Positions 24,349 through 31,964 of a stretch of DNA of 49,359 nt are shown piece after piece (within the stretch, counting starts at the first letter, position 1; each line of letters opens with the position of its first letter). The position numbers and the translations under genes were made by a program. This DNA comes from DATBIS01 sp036556805. GTDB lineage: Bacteria; Actinomycetota; UBA4738; HRBIN12. The stretch spans positions 1-49,359 of the forward strand of contig DATBIS010000089.1 of the NCBI GenBank assembly GCA_036556805.1, given 5' to 3'. Below the pieces are notes generated by a model. It ran no database searches. It saw only the letters and a list, made by a program, of their open reading frames with translations, and was not told where the DNA came from.

Positions 24349-25650
24349 TCACAAGTCGTCGGCGCTCGGCTCGGGCTCCACGCGGAGGATCAGCCCGTCG
24401 ACGCCGCGCACGCGAACGCGCGAGCCGGCCGGGATGTCGCCCACCGCGCTCCGGCCCCTCCAAAGAGCCCCCTTCACGAAGACCGGGCCGTCGGGGGTGA
24501 GCGGGCCGCGCGCCTCCCCCACGAGCCCGATGAGGCCACGCTGTGTGTTCACGATGCGGTCGCGCGACTGGAGCGCCACGGTGAGGGCGAACCCGTAATA
24601 GAGGAACGTCGCGACGACCGCGCCGCCGATCAACCAGGGCGAGATGCGGATCGCGGGCGCGACCCCGCGCCAGGCGAGCACCGAGCCCACGCCGAACGCG
24701 ACCACGCCGGCGTACGTGAGCGCGCTCAGCCGCCGGATGCGGACGTCGACGACCAGCAGGGCGATCCCGCCGAGCATCAGCGCGAGCCCGAGCCAATCGG
24801 CCGGCACCACGCTCAGGCCGTACACCGCGAGTGCGACCAGCCCCACGCCGCTGAACCCCGCAAAGCCGAAACCGGGCTGCGTGAGCTCGAACGCGAGCGC
24901 GGCCACGCCGATCACGAGCAGGAAGTAGATCATCGACGGCGACGAGACCCCGTGCTCGATCCGCCTCACCGGCCCGAGGTTGTTGAAGCGGAGGTCGACG
25001 GTACCGGCTTCGGCCTCGGCCTCGGTCACCGCGACGTGCGTCTGCAGGACCGTGGACCCCTCGGGGGTCGGCACCGACTCACCGTCGACCTTGTTCAGCA
25101 GATCCGTGACGGACGTCGCCGCGATGGTGGCGACCCCCCCGTCGATCGCCTGTTGCGCGGTGAGTGGTACGTCCGGGCGATCGAGCTCTACCGCGGGACG
25201 GCCGTGCTGATCGAGCCAGCCCTCGATCGTTGCCGAGAGATCGGCCGGCCGCTCGTCGGGGTGCGCAAGGTCGATCGGATGCAGCGGCCCCGTCTGCGAA
25301 CCGGGGTAGACGGCGGCGATCGACGACGCGTACATGATCAGCAGGCCGGCTCCGGAGGCTCGCGACGGCGCGGGGCCGATCCAGGCGATCGTCGGCACCG
25401 AGAGGTTCGCGACGCGGTCGGCGAGCGCCACGCCGTTCTCGTCGAGCGTCCCCGCCGTGTTCAGCTGCAGGAGCACGACCGCGCCTTCGGACTCCGCGGC
25501 CTCGAGCTTCTGCTCGAGGTAGCCGAGCAACGGGCGGTCGATCGCACCCTGGACGGCGATCACCTCGACCACGGTGGCCTGCTGCGCGCCGGCACTCACG
25601 ACGACTCCGAGCGCGACGACCAGCAGAAAGAGGAGGGTGGCGCGGCGCAT
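24349..25650 (-). CDS. NfeD-family membrane protein (ClpP-like protease domain, probably inactive)
   Basis: The 433-residue protein has a signal peptide (1-23), a ClpP-like domain (about 25-230), several membrane helices (about 255-365) and a C-terminal OB-like NfeD domain (GRSAVGDIPAGSRVRVRGVDG). Normal long NfeD proteases have DTPGG and a catalytic Ser in a RAASAG-like motif. Here these read NTAGT (64-68) and RASGAG (97-102), so the expected serine is glycine, with a serine one position earlier. The protease may be inactive or rearranged. NfeD proteins often work with stomatin-like partners, which are absent here. Start: ATG 25650; ATG 25662 is an alternative. The PBP gene is divergent, 49 bp away. 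Confidence 0.85.
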   Translation of the reverse strand: MRRATLLFLLVVALGVVVSAGAQQATVVEVIAVQGAIDRPLLGYLEQKLEAAESEGAVVLLQLNTAGTLDENGVALADRVANLSVPTIAWIGPAPSRASGAGLLIMYASSIAAVYPGSQTGPLHPIDLAHPDERPADLSATIEGWLDQHGRPAVELDRPDVPLTAQQAIDGGVATIAATSVTDLLNKVDGESVPTPEGSTVLQTHVAVTEAEAEAGTVDLRFNNLGPVRRIEHGVSSPSMIYFLLVIGVAALAFELTQPGFGFAGFSGVGLVALAVYGLSVVPADWLGLALMLGGIALLVVDVRIRRLSALTYAGVVAFGVGSVLAWRGVAPAIRISPWLIGGAVVATFLYYGFALTVALQSRDRIVNTQRGLIGLVGEARGPLTPDGPVFVKGALWRGRSAVGDIPAGSRVRVRGVDGLILRVEPEPSADDL

Positions 25651-25699
25651 GCGGGCTCCCATCGTACCGGTGGCCGGGGGTATCCTGGGCCGGACCTCG

Positions 25700-28198
25700 A
25701 TGGCCTCGACCGACGCGCCACGGAAGCCTCCCTTCCGCCTGCCGATGACCCCCTTCGTGCCGGTGCTGGTCGCGCTCGTGGTCGTCGTCGCGTCGGGGTT
25801 CTTCGCGCTGCTGCTCTCGCCGCTCGCCGCCACCGTGAGCTACGGCGTCTCGAAGGTCGACGAGCGGATGGACTTCCTCGGGGACTGCAAGAAGCTCGCC
25901 GCGTTCCCCCAGCGATCGACCGTGTACGCATCGGACGGCACCACCGAGCTCGCGACGCTCTACCTCGACTTCAACCGCGAAGTCGTCCGGCTCGCCGACG
26001 TGAGCGAGGTCACGCGGAAGGCGGTCCTCGCGATCGAGGACGACCGGTTCTACGAGCACGGCGCGCTCGACTTCCCCTCGCTCGTCCGCGCCGCGATCGC
26101 GAACCTCTTGCGGCACGAGGTCGTCCAGGGCGGCTCCACCATCACGCAGCAGCTCGTGAAGCTCGCCGTGCTCGAGGACACGTCGCAGACCGCCGAGCGG
26201 AAGTTCAAGGAAGCCGCGATCGCGAACTGCCTCGAGCGCAAGTACACCAAGGACGAGATCCTCGAGCTGTACCTGAACGAGGTGTATCTGGGGAACGGCG
26301 TCTACGGGGTGGGTACGGCCTCGGACTTCTACTTTCACGTGCCGGCGTCGAAGCTCAACCTCTCTCAGGGCGCGCTCCTCGCCGGGATGCTGCAGGCGCC
26401 GGGCACCTTCGACCCCGTCTCGCACCCGAAGGCGGCGACCCGCCGACGGAACGAGGTCATCGCCCGCATGGCCGAGCTCGGATGGATCACCCCGCTGAAG
26501 GCCTCGAAGGCGGAGGCCGCGGGCCTCGGGCTCGCCGACGACGTGGGCACCGAACGGCTCGCGAAGCCGCCGTTCATCGTGCGCTACATCGTCGGGCAGA
26601 TCCTCGCGAACGCCGACGGCGAGTTCGACGTGTTCGGCCGCACCGAGCGGCAGCGCACGCGCACGCTCTACCAAGGCGGCCTCTCGATCACCACGACGCT
26701 CGACGCCGACTGGCAGGAGGCGGCCCAGGCCGCCGCGAACCAGCCCTGGTACATCCATCCGTCGAACCCGCACTACCGGCAGTCGCCCGACGTCGCGATC
26801 GTGACGGTGGACAACGCGAACGGCGCGATCCGCACGATGCTCTCCGGCCGGAACTACGCGAAGGACCAGATCCGGCTCGCGACGGCGCCCCGCCAGCCGG
26901 GGTCGGCGTTCAAGCCGTTCACCCTCGTGGCGGCCTTCGAGCAGGACGTGCCGCCGGGCAGCGTGTTCTCCTCGAAGTCACCGTTCCACACGCCGCTGTG
27001 GAACAACGACTGCCACTGTGTCAGCAACGCGGAGGGCGCCGGCGACAGCGGCTACCTCAACCTCTGGCAGGCCACCGCTGAGTCGGTGAACGTCGTCTTC
27101 GCGCAGCTCGAGCTCTCGCTCCAGGGTCAGGGGACCGCCGTGGCCGAGGCCGCCGAGAAGATGGGCATCGGCGAGCACCTCGTCGGCGTGCCGTCCATCA
27201 CGCTCGGCACCGAAGAGGTGTCGCCGCTCGAGATGGCGGCGGCCTACCAGACGCTTGCGAACGACGGCGTCCACTGCGCGTCGTACGCGGTGGCGCGCGT
27301 CGTCACCTCCACCGGAAAGACGCTGTACAAGCATCGCCCGGACTGCGAGCAGGTGATCAAGCCCGACATCGCACACCTCGTCTCCGCGATGTTGCGCGGC
27401 GTGGTGAGCTCCGGCGGCACGGGCTGGCGCGCGGCCCTGCCCGGCCGGCCGGTCGCCGGCAAGACCGGCACGACGCAGGACTACTCGAACGCGTGGTTCA
27501 CCGGGTACACGGAGCAGGTCTCGACGGCCGTCTGGGTCGGATTCCCCTACAGCACCGACTCGATGGAGCCCTACTTCGGGCAATCGGTGTTCGGCGGGAC
27601 GGTCGCCGCGCCGATCTGGCACAGCTACATGGTGCGCGTGATGAACGGGCTCCCCGTGAAGAGCTTCCCGCCGCCGCCGGCGCCCCAAAGCGGGCGGATC
27701 CCCGACGTCGTGGGCTCGCAGTCGGAGCACGCCCAGAAGGAGCTCGCGGCCGCGCACTTCACGCCCAGGGAGAAGTTGGTCCCCTCGCTCGAGCCCAAGG
27801 GAACGGTCGTCAGCCAGACGCCGGCGGCGGGAACGAGCGCGGTGCTCGGTTCGCTCGTGACGATCGACGTGAGCAACGGGAAGGCCCCCAAGGTCACCGT
27901 TCCCGACCTCGTCGGCCACGTCGTCGGGTTCGCGAAGGCGAAGCTCGCGAACCTGGGGCTCGGCGTCACGGTCGTCGAGAAGGTGGTGACCGACCCCAAC
28001 AACGAGGACATCGTCCTCGAGCAGTCGCCGAAGGCCGGCGAGAAGGTCGACGAGGGCACGAAGGTGACCCTCACCGTGGGCGTCCTCGACGGCGGTGGGA
28101 CCGGCGGGGACGGTGACGTTGCCTTCGGTGGCGGGAGCGTCGTGCTGTTCGGCGCGGGCGCGGCGGTGCTCCGCCGGCGGGCGGCCCGCCGGCGCTAG
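25700..28198 (+). CDS. Class A penicillin-binding protein (PBP1-type) with PASTA domains
   Basis: The 832-residue bifunctional peptidoglycan synthase has an N-terminal helix (about 18-45), a GT51 glycosyltransferase domain with EDDRFYEHG (113-121) and GGSTITQQLVK, and a transpeptidase with SAFK (402-405), SVN (462-464) and KTG (588-590). Two PASTA repeats follow (about 668-725 and 730-795), beginning IPDVVGS and VPDLVGH. The C-terminus is Gly-rich, then a short hydrophobic stretch and RRRAARRR, like a C-terminal sorting tail. It acts at the outer face of the membrane. TATCCT (25681-25686) may be the -10. The stop shares CTAG with the yqeY stop. Confidence 0.93.
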   Translation: MASTDAPRKPPFRLPMTPFVPVLVALVVVVASGFFALLLSPLAATVSYGVSKVDERMDFLGDCKKLAAFPQRSTVYASDGTTELATLYLDFNREVVRLADVSEVTRKAVLAIEDDRFYEHGALDFPSLVRAAIANLLRHEVVQGGSTITQQLVKLAVLEDTSQTAERKFKEAAIANCLERKYTKDEILELYLNEVYLGNGVYGVGTASDFYFHVPASKLNLSQGALLAGMLQAPGTFDPVSHPKAATRRRNEVIARMAELGWITPLKASKAEAAGLGLADDVGTERLAKPPFIVRYIVGQILANADGEFDVFGRTERQRTRTLYQGGLSITTTLDADWQEAAQAAANQPWYIHPSNPHYRQSPDVAIVTVDNANGAIRTMLSGRNYAKDQIRLATAPRQPGSAFKPFTLVAAFEQDVPPGSVFSSKSPFHTPLWNNDCHCVSNAEGAGDSGYLNLWQATAESVNVVFAQLELSLQGQGTAVAEAAEKMGIGEHLVGVPSITLGTEEVSPLEMAAAYQTLANDGVHCASYAVARVVTSTGKTLYKHRPDCEQVIKPDIAHLVSAMLRGVVSSGGTGWRAALPGRPVAGKTGTTQDYSNAWFTGYTEQVSTAVWVGFPYSTDSMEPYFGQSVFGGTVAAPIWHSYMVRVMNGLPVKSFPPPPAPQSGRIPDVVGSQSEHAQKELAAAHFTPREKLVPSLEPKGTVVSQTPAAGTSAVLGSLVTIDVSNGKAPKVTVPDLVGHVVGFAKAKLANLGLGVTVVEKVVTDPNNEDIVLEQSPKAGEKVDEGTKVTLTVGVLDGGGTGGDGDVAFGGGSVVLFGAGAAVLRRRAARRR

Positions 28199-28656
28199 CC
28201 CTCGAGCCGCTCGCGCACCTTCGCCTGCACCAGCCCTCCGTCCACGCGGCCCTTCGCCTTCCCCATCACGAAGCCCATCACCTTGCCCATCTCGCGCACG
28301 GAGGTGGCACCGGTGGCCGCGAGCGCTTCGTCCACGAGCGCGTCGACCTCGTCGCCGGACAGCTGTTCGGGGGCGTATGCGACGAGCACCTCGGCCTCGG
28401 CGCGCTCCCGCTCGGCGAGCTCCGATCTGCCCGCGGCCTCGAAGGCCTCGATCGAGTCGCCGCGCTTCTTGACCTCCTTCTGCGCGACCTCGCGGATCTC
28501 GTCGTCGGTGAGCTCGCGGGCTCGCGCGCCCTCGACCTCCTTGTTCTTCACCGCGGCGAGAAGCATGCGGAGTGCGCTGAGCCTGACCTTGTCACCGGCC
28601 CTGAGCGCCGCCTGCATGTCGTCGACGAGCCGCGTCTTGAGCGTGGGGTCCCCCAC
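28195..28656 (-). CDS. YqeY / GatB-domain protein
   Basis: The 153-residue protein is full-length YqeY: an N-terminal helical part (LKTRLVDDMQAALRAGDK), RLSALRMLLAAVKNKEVE, then the GatB-like three-helix domain ending in MGKVMGFVMGKAKGRVDGG. The GatB tail domain contacts tRNA in the amidotransferase; the role of stand-alone YqeY is unclear, with links to tRNA or to flagellar or sigma-related functions in some species. Start GTG 28656 lies in the promoter region of the divergent metallophosphoesterase. The stop overlaps the PBP stop. Confidence 0.92.
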   Translation of the reverse strand: MGDPTLKTRLVDDMQAALRAGDKVRLSALRMLLAAVKNKEVEGARARELTDDEIREVAQKEVKKRGDSIEAFEAAGRSELAERERAEAEVLVAYAPEQLSGDEVDALVDEALAATGATSVREMGKVMGFVMGKAKGRVDGGLVQAKVRERLEG

Positions 28657-28657
28657 G

Positions 28658-28663
28658 TAGACT
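28658..28663 (+). promoter_or_regulatory. -10 box (TAGACT) for a leaderless metallophosphoesterase mRNA
   Basis: TAGACT ends 7 nt before GTG 28671; the 7-nt interval is all pyrimidine and contains no Shine-Dalgarno. A possible -35 (CTTGAG, 28636-28641) is 16 bp upstream. This decides the GTG start. It also overlaps the start region of the divergent yqeY gene. Confidence 0.5.
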
Positions 28664-28670
28664 CCCTCCC

Positions 28671-29543
28671 GTGCTCCGGATCTTCCTCGCGATCGCCCTC
28701 GCCGGCCTGCTGTGCGTGGCCTGGGGCGTGTTGCTGGAGCGTCGCTGGTACCGGCTGCGGCGCTACCGTCTCGACATCCTACCGGCGGCCGGTCCGGCGA
28801 AGCTGGACGTGCTGCACCTCTCCGACCTGCATTTCGTGCGAGCCGACGAGCGCAAGGCGCGATGGCTCGCGCGCCTGCCCCGCGCCGACGTCTCGGTGGT
28901 CACCGGCGACTTCCTCGCCGAGCCCGAAGCCGTGGAGGTCGCCGTGGCAGCGGTGCGCCCCACACGCGGCACGCTCGCGTCGTGGTTCGTTCTCGGTTCG
29001 AACGACTCCTACGTGCCGCGTCCGCTCAACTACCTGAACTACTTCCGTTCGAAGGAGCGCCGCCGGCGTGGGGCCAAGCGCGGCCGCGGCCGCGAGCTCG
29101 TCGCGCAACTCGAAGCGGACGGTTGGGACGATCTCACGAACGTCCGCCGCACGGTCGCGCTCGACGGGCTGCCGGTCGAGCTCCTCGGGCTCGACGACGC
29201 GCACATCGAGAAGCAGGACCTCCGCGTCGTGCCGCGCCACGCCCAGGATCGATTCGGGTTCGCGGTGATGCACTCGCCGAACTCGGCGCCCGAGGCCGCC
29301 GCGTGCGGCTACGACCTCATCGTGGCGGGCCACACGCACGGCGGTCAGGTACGGCTGCCGTTCGTCGGGGCGCTGATCACGAACTCGGACATGCCGCGGC
29401 GGCTCGCGAGCGGGCTGATCCGCCTCGGGCCCTCCTGGATGTCGCTCTCGCCGGGGCTCGGCACCAGCAAATACGCGCCGTTCCGCTTCTGGTGCAGACC
29501 CGAGGCCACGCTGCTCGAGCTCCGCCCGAGGCCGGCCGGTTAG
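28671..29543 (+). CDS. Membrane-anchored calcineurin-like metallophosphoesterase
   Basis: The 290-residue protein has one N-terminal helix (about 4-22), then a calcineurin-like phosphoesterase domain similar to YkuE/YaeI, which act on lipid-linked or envelope phosphoesters. Metal motifs are SDLH (51-54), TGD (78-80), GSND (109-112), MHSPN and AGHTHGGQ. The third motif normally reads GNHD; here Asn is followed by Asp, so the usual catalytic His of that motif is replaced, which may alter activity. The GTG start is set by a TAGACT box 7 nt upstream. The stop overlaps that of the glycosyltransferase. Substrate unknown. Confidence 0.88.
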   Translation: MLRIFLAIALAGLLCVAWGVLLERRWYRLRRYRLDILPAAGPAKLDVLHLSDLHFVRADERKARWLARLPRADVSVVTGDFLAEPEAVEVAVAAVRPTRGTLASWFVLGSNDSYVPRPLNYLNYFRSKERRRRGAKRGRGRELVAQLEADGWDDLTNVRRTVALDGLPVELLGLDDAHIEKQDLRVVPRHAQDRFGFAVMHSPNSAPEAAACGYDLIVAGHTHGGQVRLPFVGALITNSDMPRRLASGLIRLGPSWMSLSPGLGTSKYAPFRFWCRPEATLLELRPRPAG

Positions 29544-30574
29544 CGCTTCGCGAGCATCTCCTCGAACACGCGCACGTAGCCGTCCACCATCGCCTCGCGA
29601 TCGAAGAGACGGTCGACGCGATCGCGACATGCCTGCGGGTCGATCCTGTCGAGGACGGTGAGCTTCTCGGCCGCCTCCTCCGCGTAGCGCTCGACGCTCA
29701 CGATGAACCCGGTCTCCCCGTCGGCGATCACCTCGGGAACCGAGCCGCGCGGCGTGGCGATCACCGGCGTCCCGCACGCCATCGCCTCGGTCATCACGAG
29801 GCCGAATGGCTCGTCCCAGCTGATGGGGAAGAGCACGGCGCGCGCGTGCGCGAGCAGGGAAGCCTTCTCGTCGTGCGTGATCTCGCCGAGCACCTCTGCG
29901 TCGGGAGGAAGCGCCGGCTTCACGTGCGTCTCCCACTCCTCCTCCTCGGTGGGGTGCGCGATCTTCACCGCCGACACGAGCCGCATACCGGCGAGCTTCG
30001 CGGTCTCGACCGCGCGAAACCACCCCTTCTCCGGCGCGGCGCGGCCCAGGAACAGCAGGTAGTCGTCCTTCTGCGGGGTGAACGGGTACCGGTTGATGTC
30101 GATCCCGTTGTAGACGACGCCGCCGTAGTTGAGGGACTCGTCGAAGCGCCGCTGCGCCTCGCTGATCGCCACGAACCACGCGCGGTCGCCCACGTAGGAG
30201 TACAGCCGCTTCATCTCGTCGGTGAACGAGCCGTGGAGCGTGTGGACCGTCGGCAGGCCGGTCTCGATCGATGCCGCGAGCGCGCTGAAGGGCGAGTGCA
30301 CGTGCAGGACGTCGAAACGCTTCGCCGCCTCCTGCAGCGAGAACAGCGTGTGTGTGGCATCGAGCACCACGTCGTTGATGCGCGCCGAGCCGGGAGCCTC
30401 CTCGTACACGTACTCCAGGCGCGCCTTCGTCGCGGAGTCGCCCGTCGCGAAGAGCGTCACATCGTGGCCGGCCTCGGCGAGGCCGTCGGCGAGCAGGGCC
30501 ACGACCCACTCGATCCCCCCGTAGCCCTTGGGAGGCACCGCGAGCCAGGGCGGACAGAGCTGAGCAATCCTCAT
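29540..30574 (-). CDS. GT4-family glycosyltransferase
   Basis: The 344-residue GT-B glycosyltransferase opens with the acceptor-side motif PPKGYGGIEWVVALLADGLA, has a linker near RYPFTPQKDD, then FLGRAAPEKG, and the retaining GT4 signature EPFGLVMTEAMACGTPVI with its EX7E pair. It should transfer a sugar from a nucleotide-sugar donor to a glycan, lipid or small-molecule acceptor in the cytoplasm. The length is a little short for the family (about 370). ATG 30574 begins directly at the first beta strand. No other glycan genes flank it, so its pathway is not evident. Confidence 0.87.
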   Translation of the reverse strand: MRIAQLCPPWLAVPPKGYGGIEWVVALLADGLAEAGHDVTLFATGDSATKARLEYVYEEAPGSARINDVVLDATHTLFSLQEAAKRFDVLHVHSPFSALAASIETGLPTVHTLHGSFTDEMKRLYSYVGDRAWFVAISEAQRRFDESLNYGGVVYNGIDINRYPFTPQKDDYLLFLGRAAPEKGWFRAVETAKLAGMRLVSAVKIAHPTEEEEWETHVKPALPPDAEVLGEITHDEKASLLAHARAVLFPISWDEPFGLVMTEAMACGTPVIATPRGSVPEVIADGETGFIVSVERYAEEAAEKLTVLDRIDPQACRDRVDRLFDREAMVDGYVRVFEEMLAKR

Positions 30575-30612
30575 CGCCGAACCTTACCCGCCGGCGCCCG
30601 GCGCCGAGCCGC

Positions 30613-30618
30613 TAGACT
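30613..30618 (+). promoter_or_regulatory. -10 box (TAGACT) for tRNA-Pro
   Basis: TAGACT lies 9 nt before the first tRNA base. No good -35 is visible. The same hexamer precedes the metallophosphoesterase gene. Confidence 0.4.
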
Positions 30619-30627
30619 TGCTCGCCT

Positions 30628-30704
30628 CGGGACGTGGCGCAGCTTGGTAGCGCGCAGCGTTCGGGACGCTGAGGTCGCGGGTTCAAATCCCGCCGTCCCG
30701 ACCA
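30628..30704 (+). tRNA. tRNA-Pro (anticodon CGG)
   Basis: A complete cloverleaf with a 7-bp acceptor stem (CGGGACG 30628-30634 with CGTCCCG 30694-30700), anticodon stem CAGCG/CGCTG and loop TTCGGGA. The anticodon CGG at 30662-30664 reads CCG proline codons. The T loop is TTCAAAT, the discriminator base is A and CCA is encoded (30702-30704). It is a lone tRNA gene. Confidence 0.95.
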
Positions 30705-30789
30705 GACCTCACCCGCCGACCGGTCTCCCTCGTGGATGTCCTCAACGCCGCGAACACGCGTGGCCGTTTCGTCGGGGCGCACCGGAGGT

Positions 30790-30818
30790 TTGACGACGCG
30801 GGGAGGCGCCGGTAGCCT
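30790..30818 (+). promoter_or_regulatory. Promoter of the NlpC/P60 hydrolase gene
   Basis: TTGACG (30790-30795), a 17-bp spacer and TAGCCT (30813-30818) make the best sigma-70-type promoter in the window. Transcription should start near 30825, giving a leader of about 53 nt. Confidence 0.7.
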
Positions 30819-30828
30819 CGTGGGCACT

Positions 30829-30848
30829 CGATCCCCGTACGGGGATCG
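30829..30848 (+). promoter_or_regulatory. 20-bp perfect palindrome in the NlpC leader
   Basis: The two halves (CGATCCCCGT and its complement) form a perfect inverted repeat just after the predicted start of transcription. It could be an operator for a dimeric repressor or an RNA hairpin of 8 bp in the leader. No ydaO-type riboswitch fold fits in the remaining leader. Confidence 0.5.
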
Positions 30849-30877
30849 TTGCACGTACGGACGACGCTAAGGGGCCG

Positions 30878-31936
30878 ATGACCGGGAGGGGCAGACGAAT
30901 CGAGCGGCTGGTCGCGGCCGCCGTGTTCGTGCTCCTCATCGCCGTCTCGTTCGTCCCCGCCTCCTTCGCCGCTCCCTCGAAGTCCCAGGTCGAGGCCGCG
31001 AAGGCGAAGCTTGCCGAGCTCCGGCAGCGCACCGACCTGCTCGTCGAGCAGTACAACCAGGCGAAGCTTGCGCTCGACCAGACACGCCAGCGGCTCGCCG
31101 ACCTCCGCCAGACGAAGGCCGACGCCGATGCCGAGGCTGCCAAGGCGATGGCCGACCTCGAGCGCAGGGCCGTCTCCGCGTACACCGGCATGGGAAGCGA
31201 GCTCGACGCGATCCTCGGCGCCACGACGTTCGCCGACTTCTCCGACCGCATCCAATACGTGGGCGCGCTCGCGGAGACCGACGAGGACCTCGCGGCCACC
31301 GCCGACGCCGCGGGCGAGCGCGCCCGGTGGGCGGCCGCCGAGGTCGCGAAGGCCCTCGCGGATCAGAAGAGTCAGCAGGAAGCGCTCCAGGCGAAGATCG
31401 GCGAGATCAAGCAGGCCGCCGCCGACCAGCTCGCGACCTACAGCCGGCTGAACGACAGCTACCAGACCGCGCTCGCCGCGGAGCGCGCAGCCGAGCAGGC
31501 GGCGCAGGCGGCTCTCGACGGCGGCGGATCCTCAGGCGGGGGCAGCTATACCGGCCCGCCACCACCGCCTCCGAACACCAGCGTCGCGAACACCGCGATC
31601 TACTACGCCAAGTCGGTGATCGGGACACCGTACGTCTGGGGCTCGGCCGACCCGAGCGTCGGCTTCGACTGCTCGGGCCTCGTGATGTGGGCCTACGGCA
31701 AGGCCGGCGTCTCGCTGCCTCACTCCTCGGCCGCCCAGTACGGGGTGACCGCGCACGTCGCGCGGGAGGACCTGCAGCCGGGCGATCTGCTGTTCTTCTA
31801 CACGCCGATCAGCCACGTGGCGATCTATCTCGGTGGCAACATGATGATCGATGCGAGCCACCCGGGTCCCGGCGGCGGGGTCGACGAGCGCACGATCTAT
31901 TGGGACAACTTCGTCGCCGGCGGACGTCCCACGTAG
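30878..31936 (+). CDS. Secreted coiled-coil NlpC/P60 peptidoglycan endopeptidase
   Basis: The 352-residue protein has a signal peptide (to about 31), a long coiled coil (about 35-205), a Gly/Ser/Pro hinge and a C-terminal NlpC/P60 domain. The catalytic cysteine is C265 in FDCSGLV and the histidine H313 in ISHVAIYL. This is the CwlO/RipA-like architecture: the coiled coil keeps the enzyme at the membrane or under FtsEX-like control while the domain cuts cross-links near the DL-peptide bond. ATG 30878 follows AAGGGGCCG. A strong promoter and a palindrome precede it. The phosphoesterase gene follows after 28 bp and may be co-transcribed. Confidence 0.92.
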   Translation: MTGRGRRIERLVAAAVFVLLIAVSFVPASFAAPSKSQVEAAKAKLAELRQRTDLLVEQYNQAKLALDQTRQRLADLRQTKADADAEAAKAMADLERRAVSAYTGMGSELDAILGATTFADFSDRIQYVGALAETDEDLAATADAAGERARWAAAEVAKALADQKSQQEALQAKIGEIKQAAADQLATYSRLNDSYQTALAAERAAEQAAQAALDGGGSSGGGSYTGPPPPPPNTSVANTAIYYAKSVIGTPYVWGSADPSVGFDCSGLVMWAYGKAGVSLPHSSAAQYGVTAHVAREDLQPGDLLFFYTPISHVAIYLGGNMMIDASHPGPGGGVDERTIYWDNFVAGGRPT

Positions 31937-31964
31937 GGCCGGCGTCGACCGCCCGGCTCCGCGG

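Noticed and set aside
24341..24354. Two TCACA repeats upstream of whiB as a Crp site
   Set aside because: They are direct, not inverted, repeats and overlap the 3' end of nfeD; no palindromic Crp operator is formed.
30705..30877. A c-di-AMP (ydaO-type) riboswitch before the NlpC/P60 gene, as found for similar genes in other actinobacteria
   Set aside because: The predicted leader is only about 53 nt and is mostly taken up by a palindrome; the known riboswitch is far longer.
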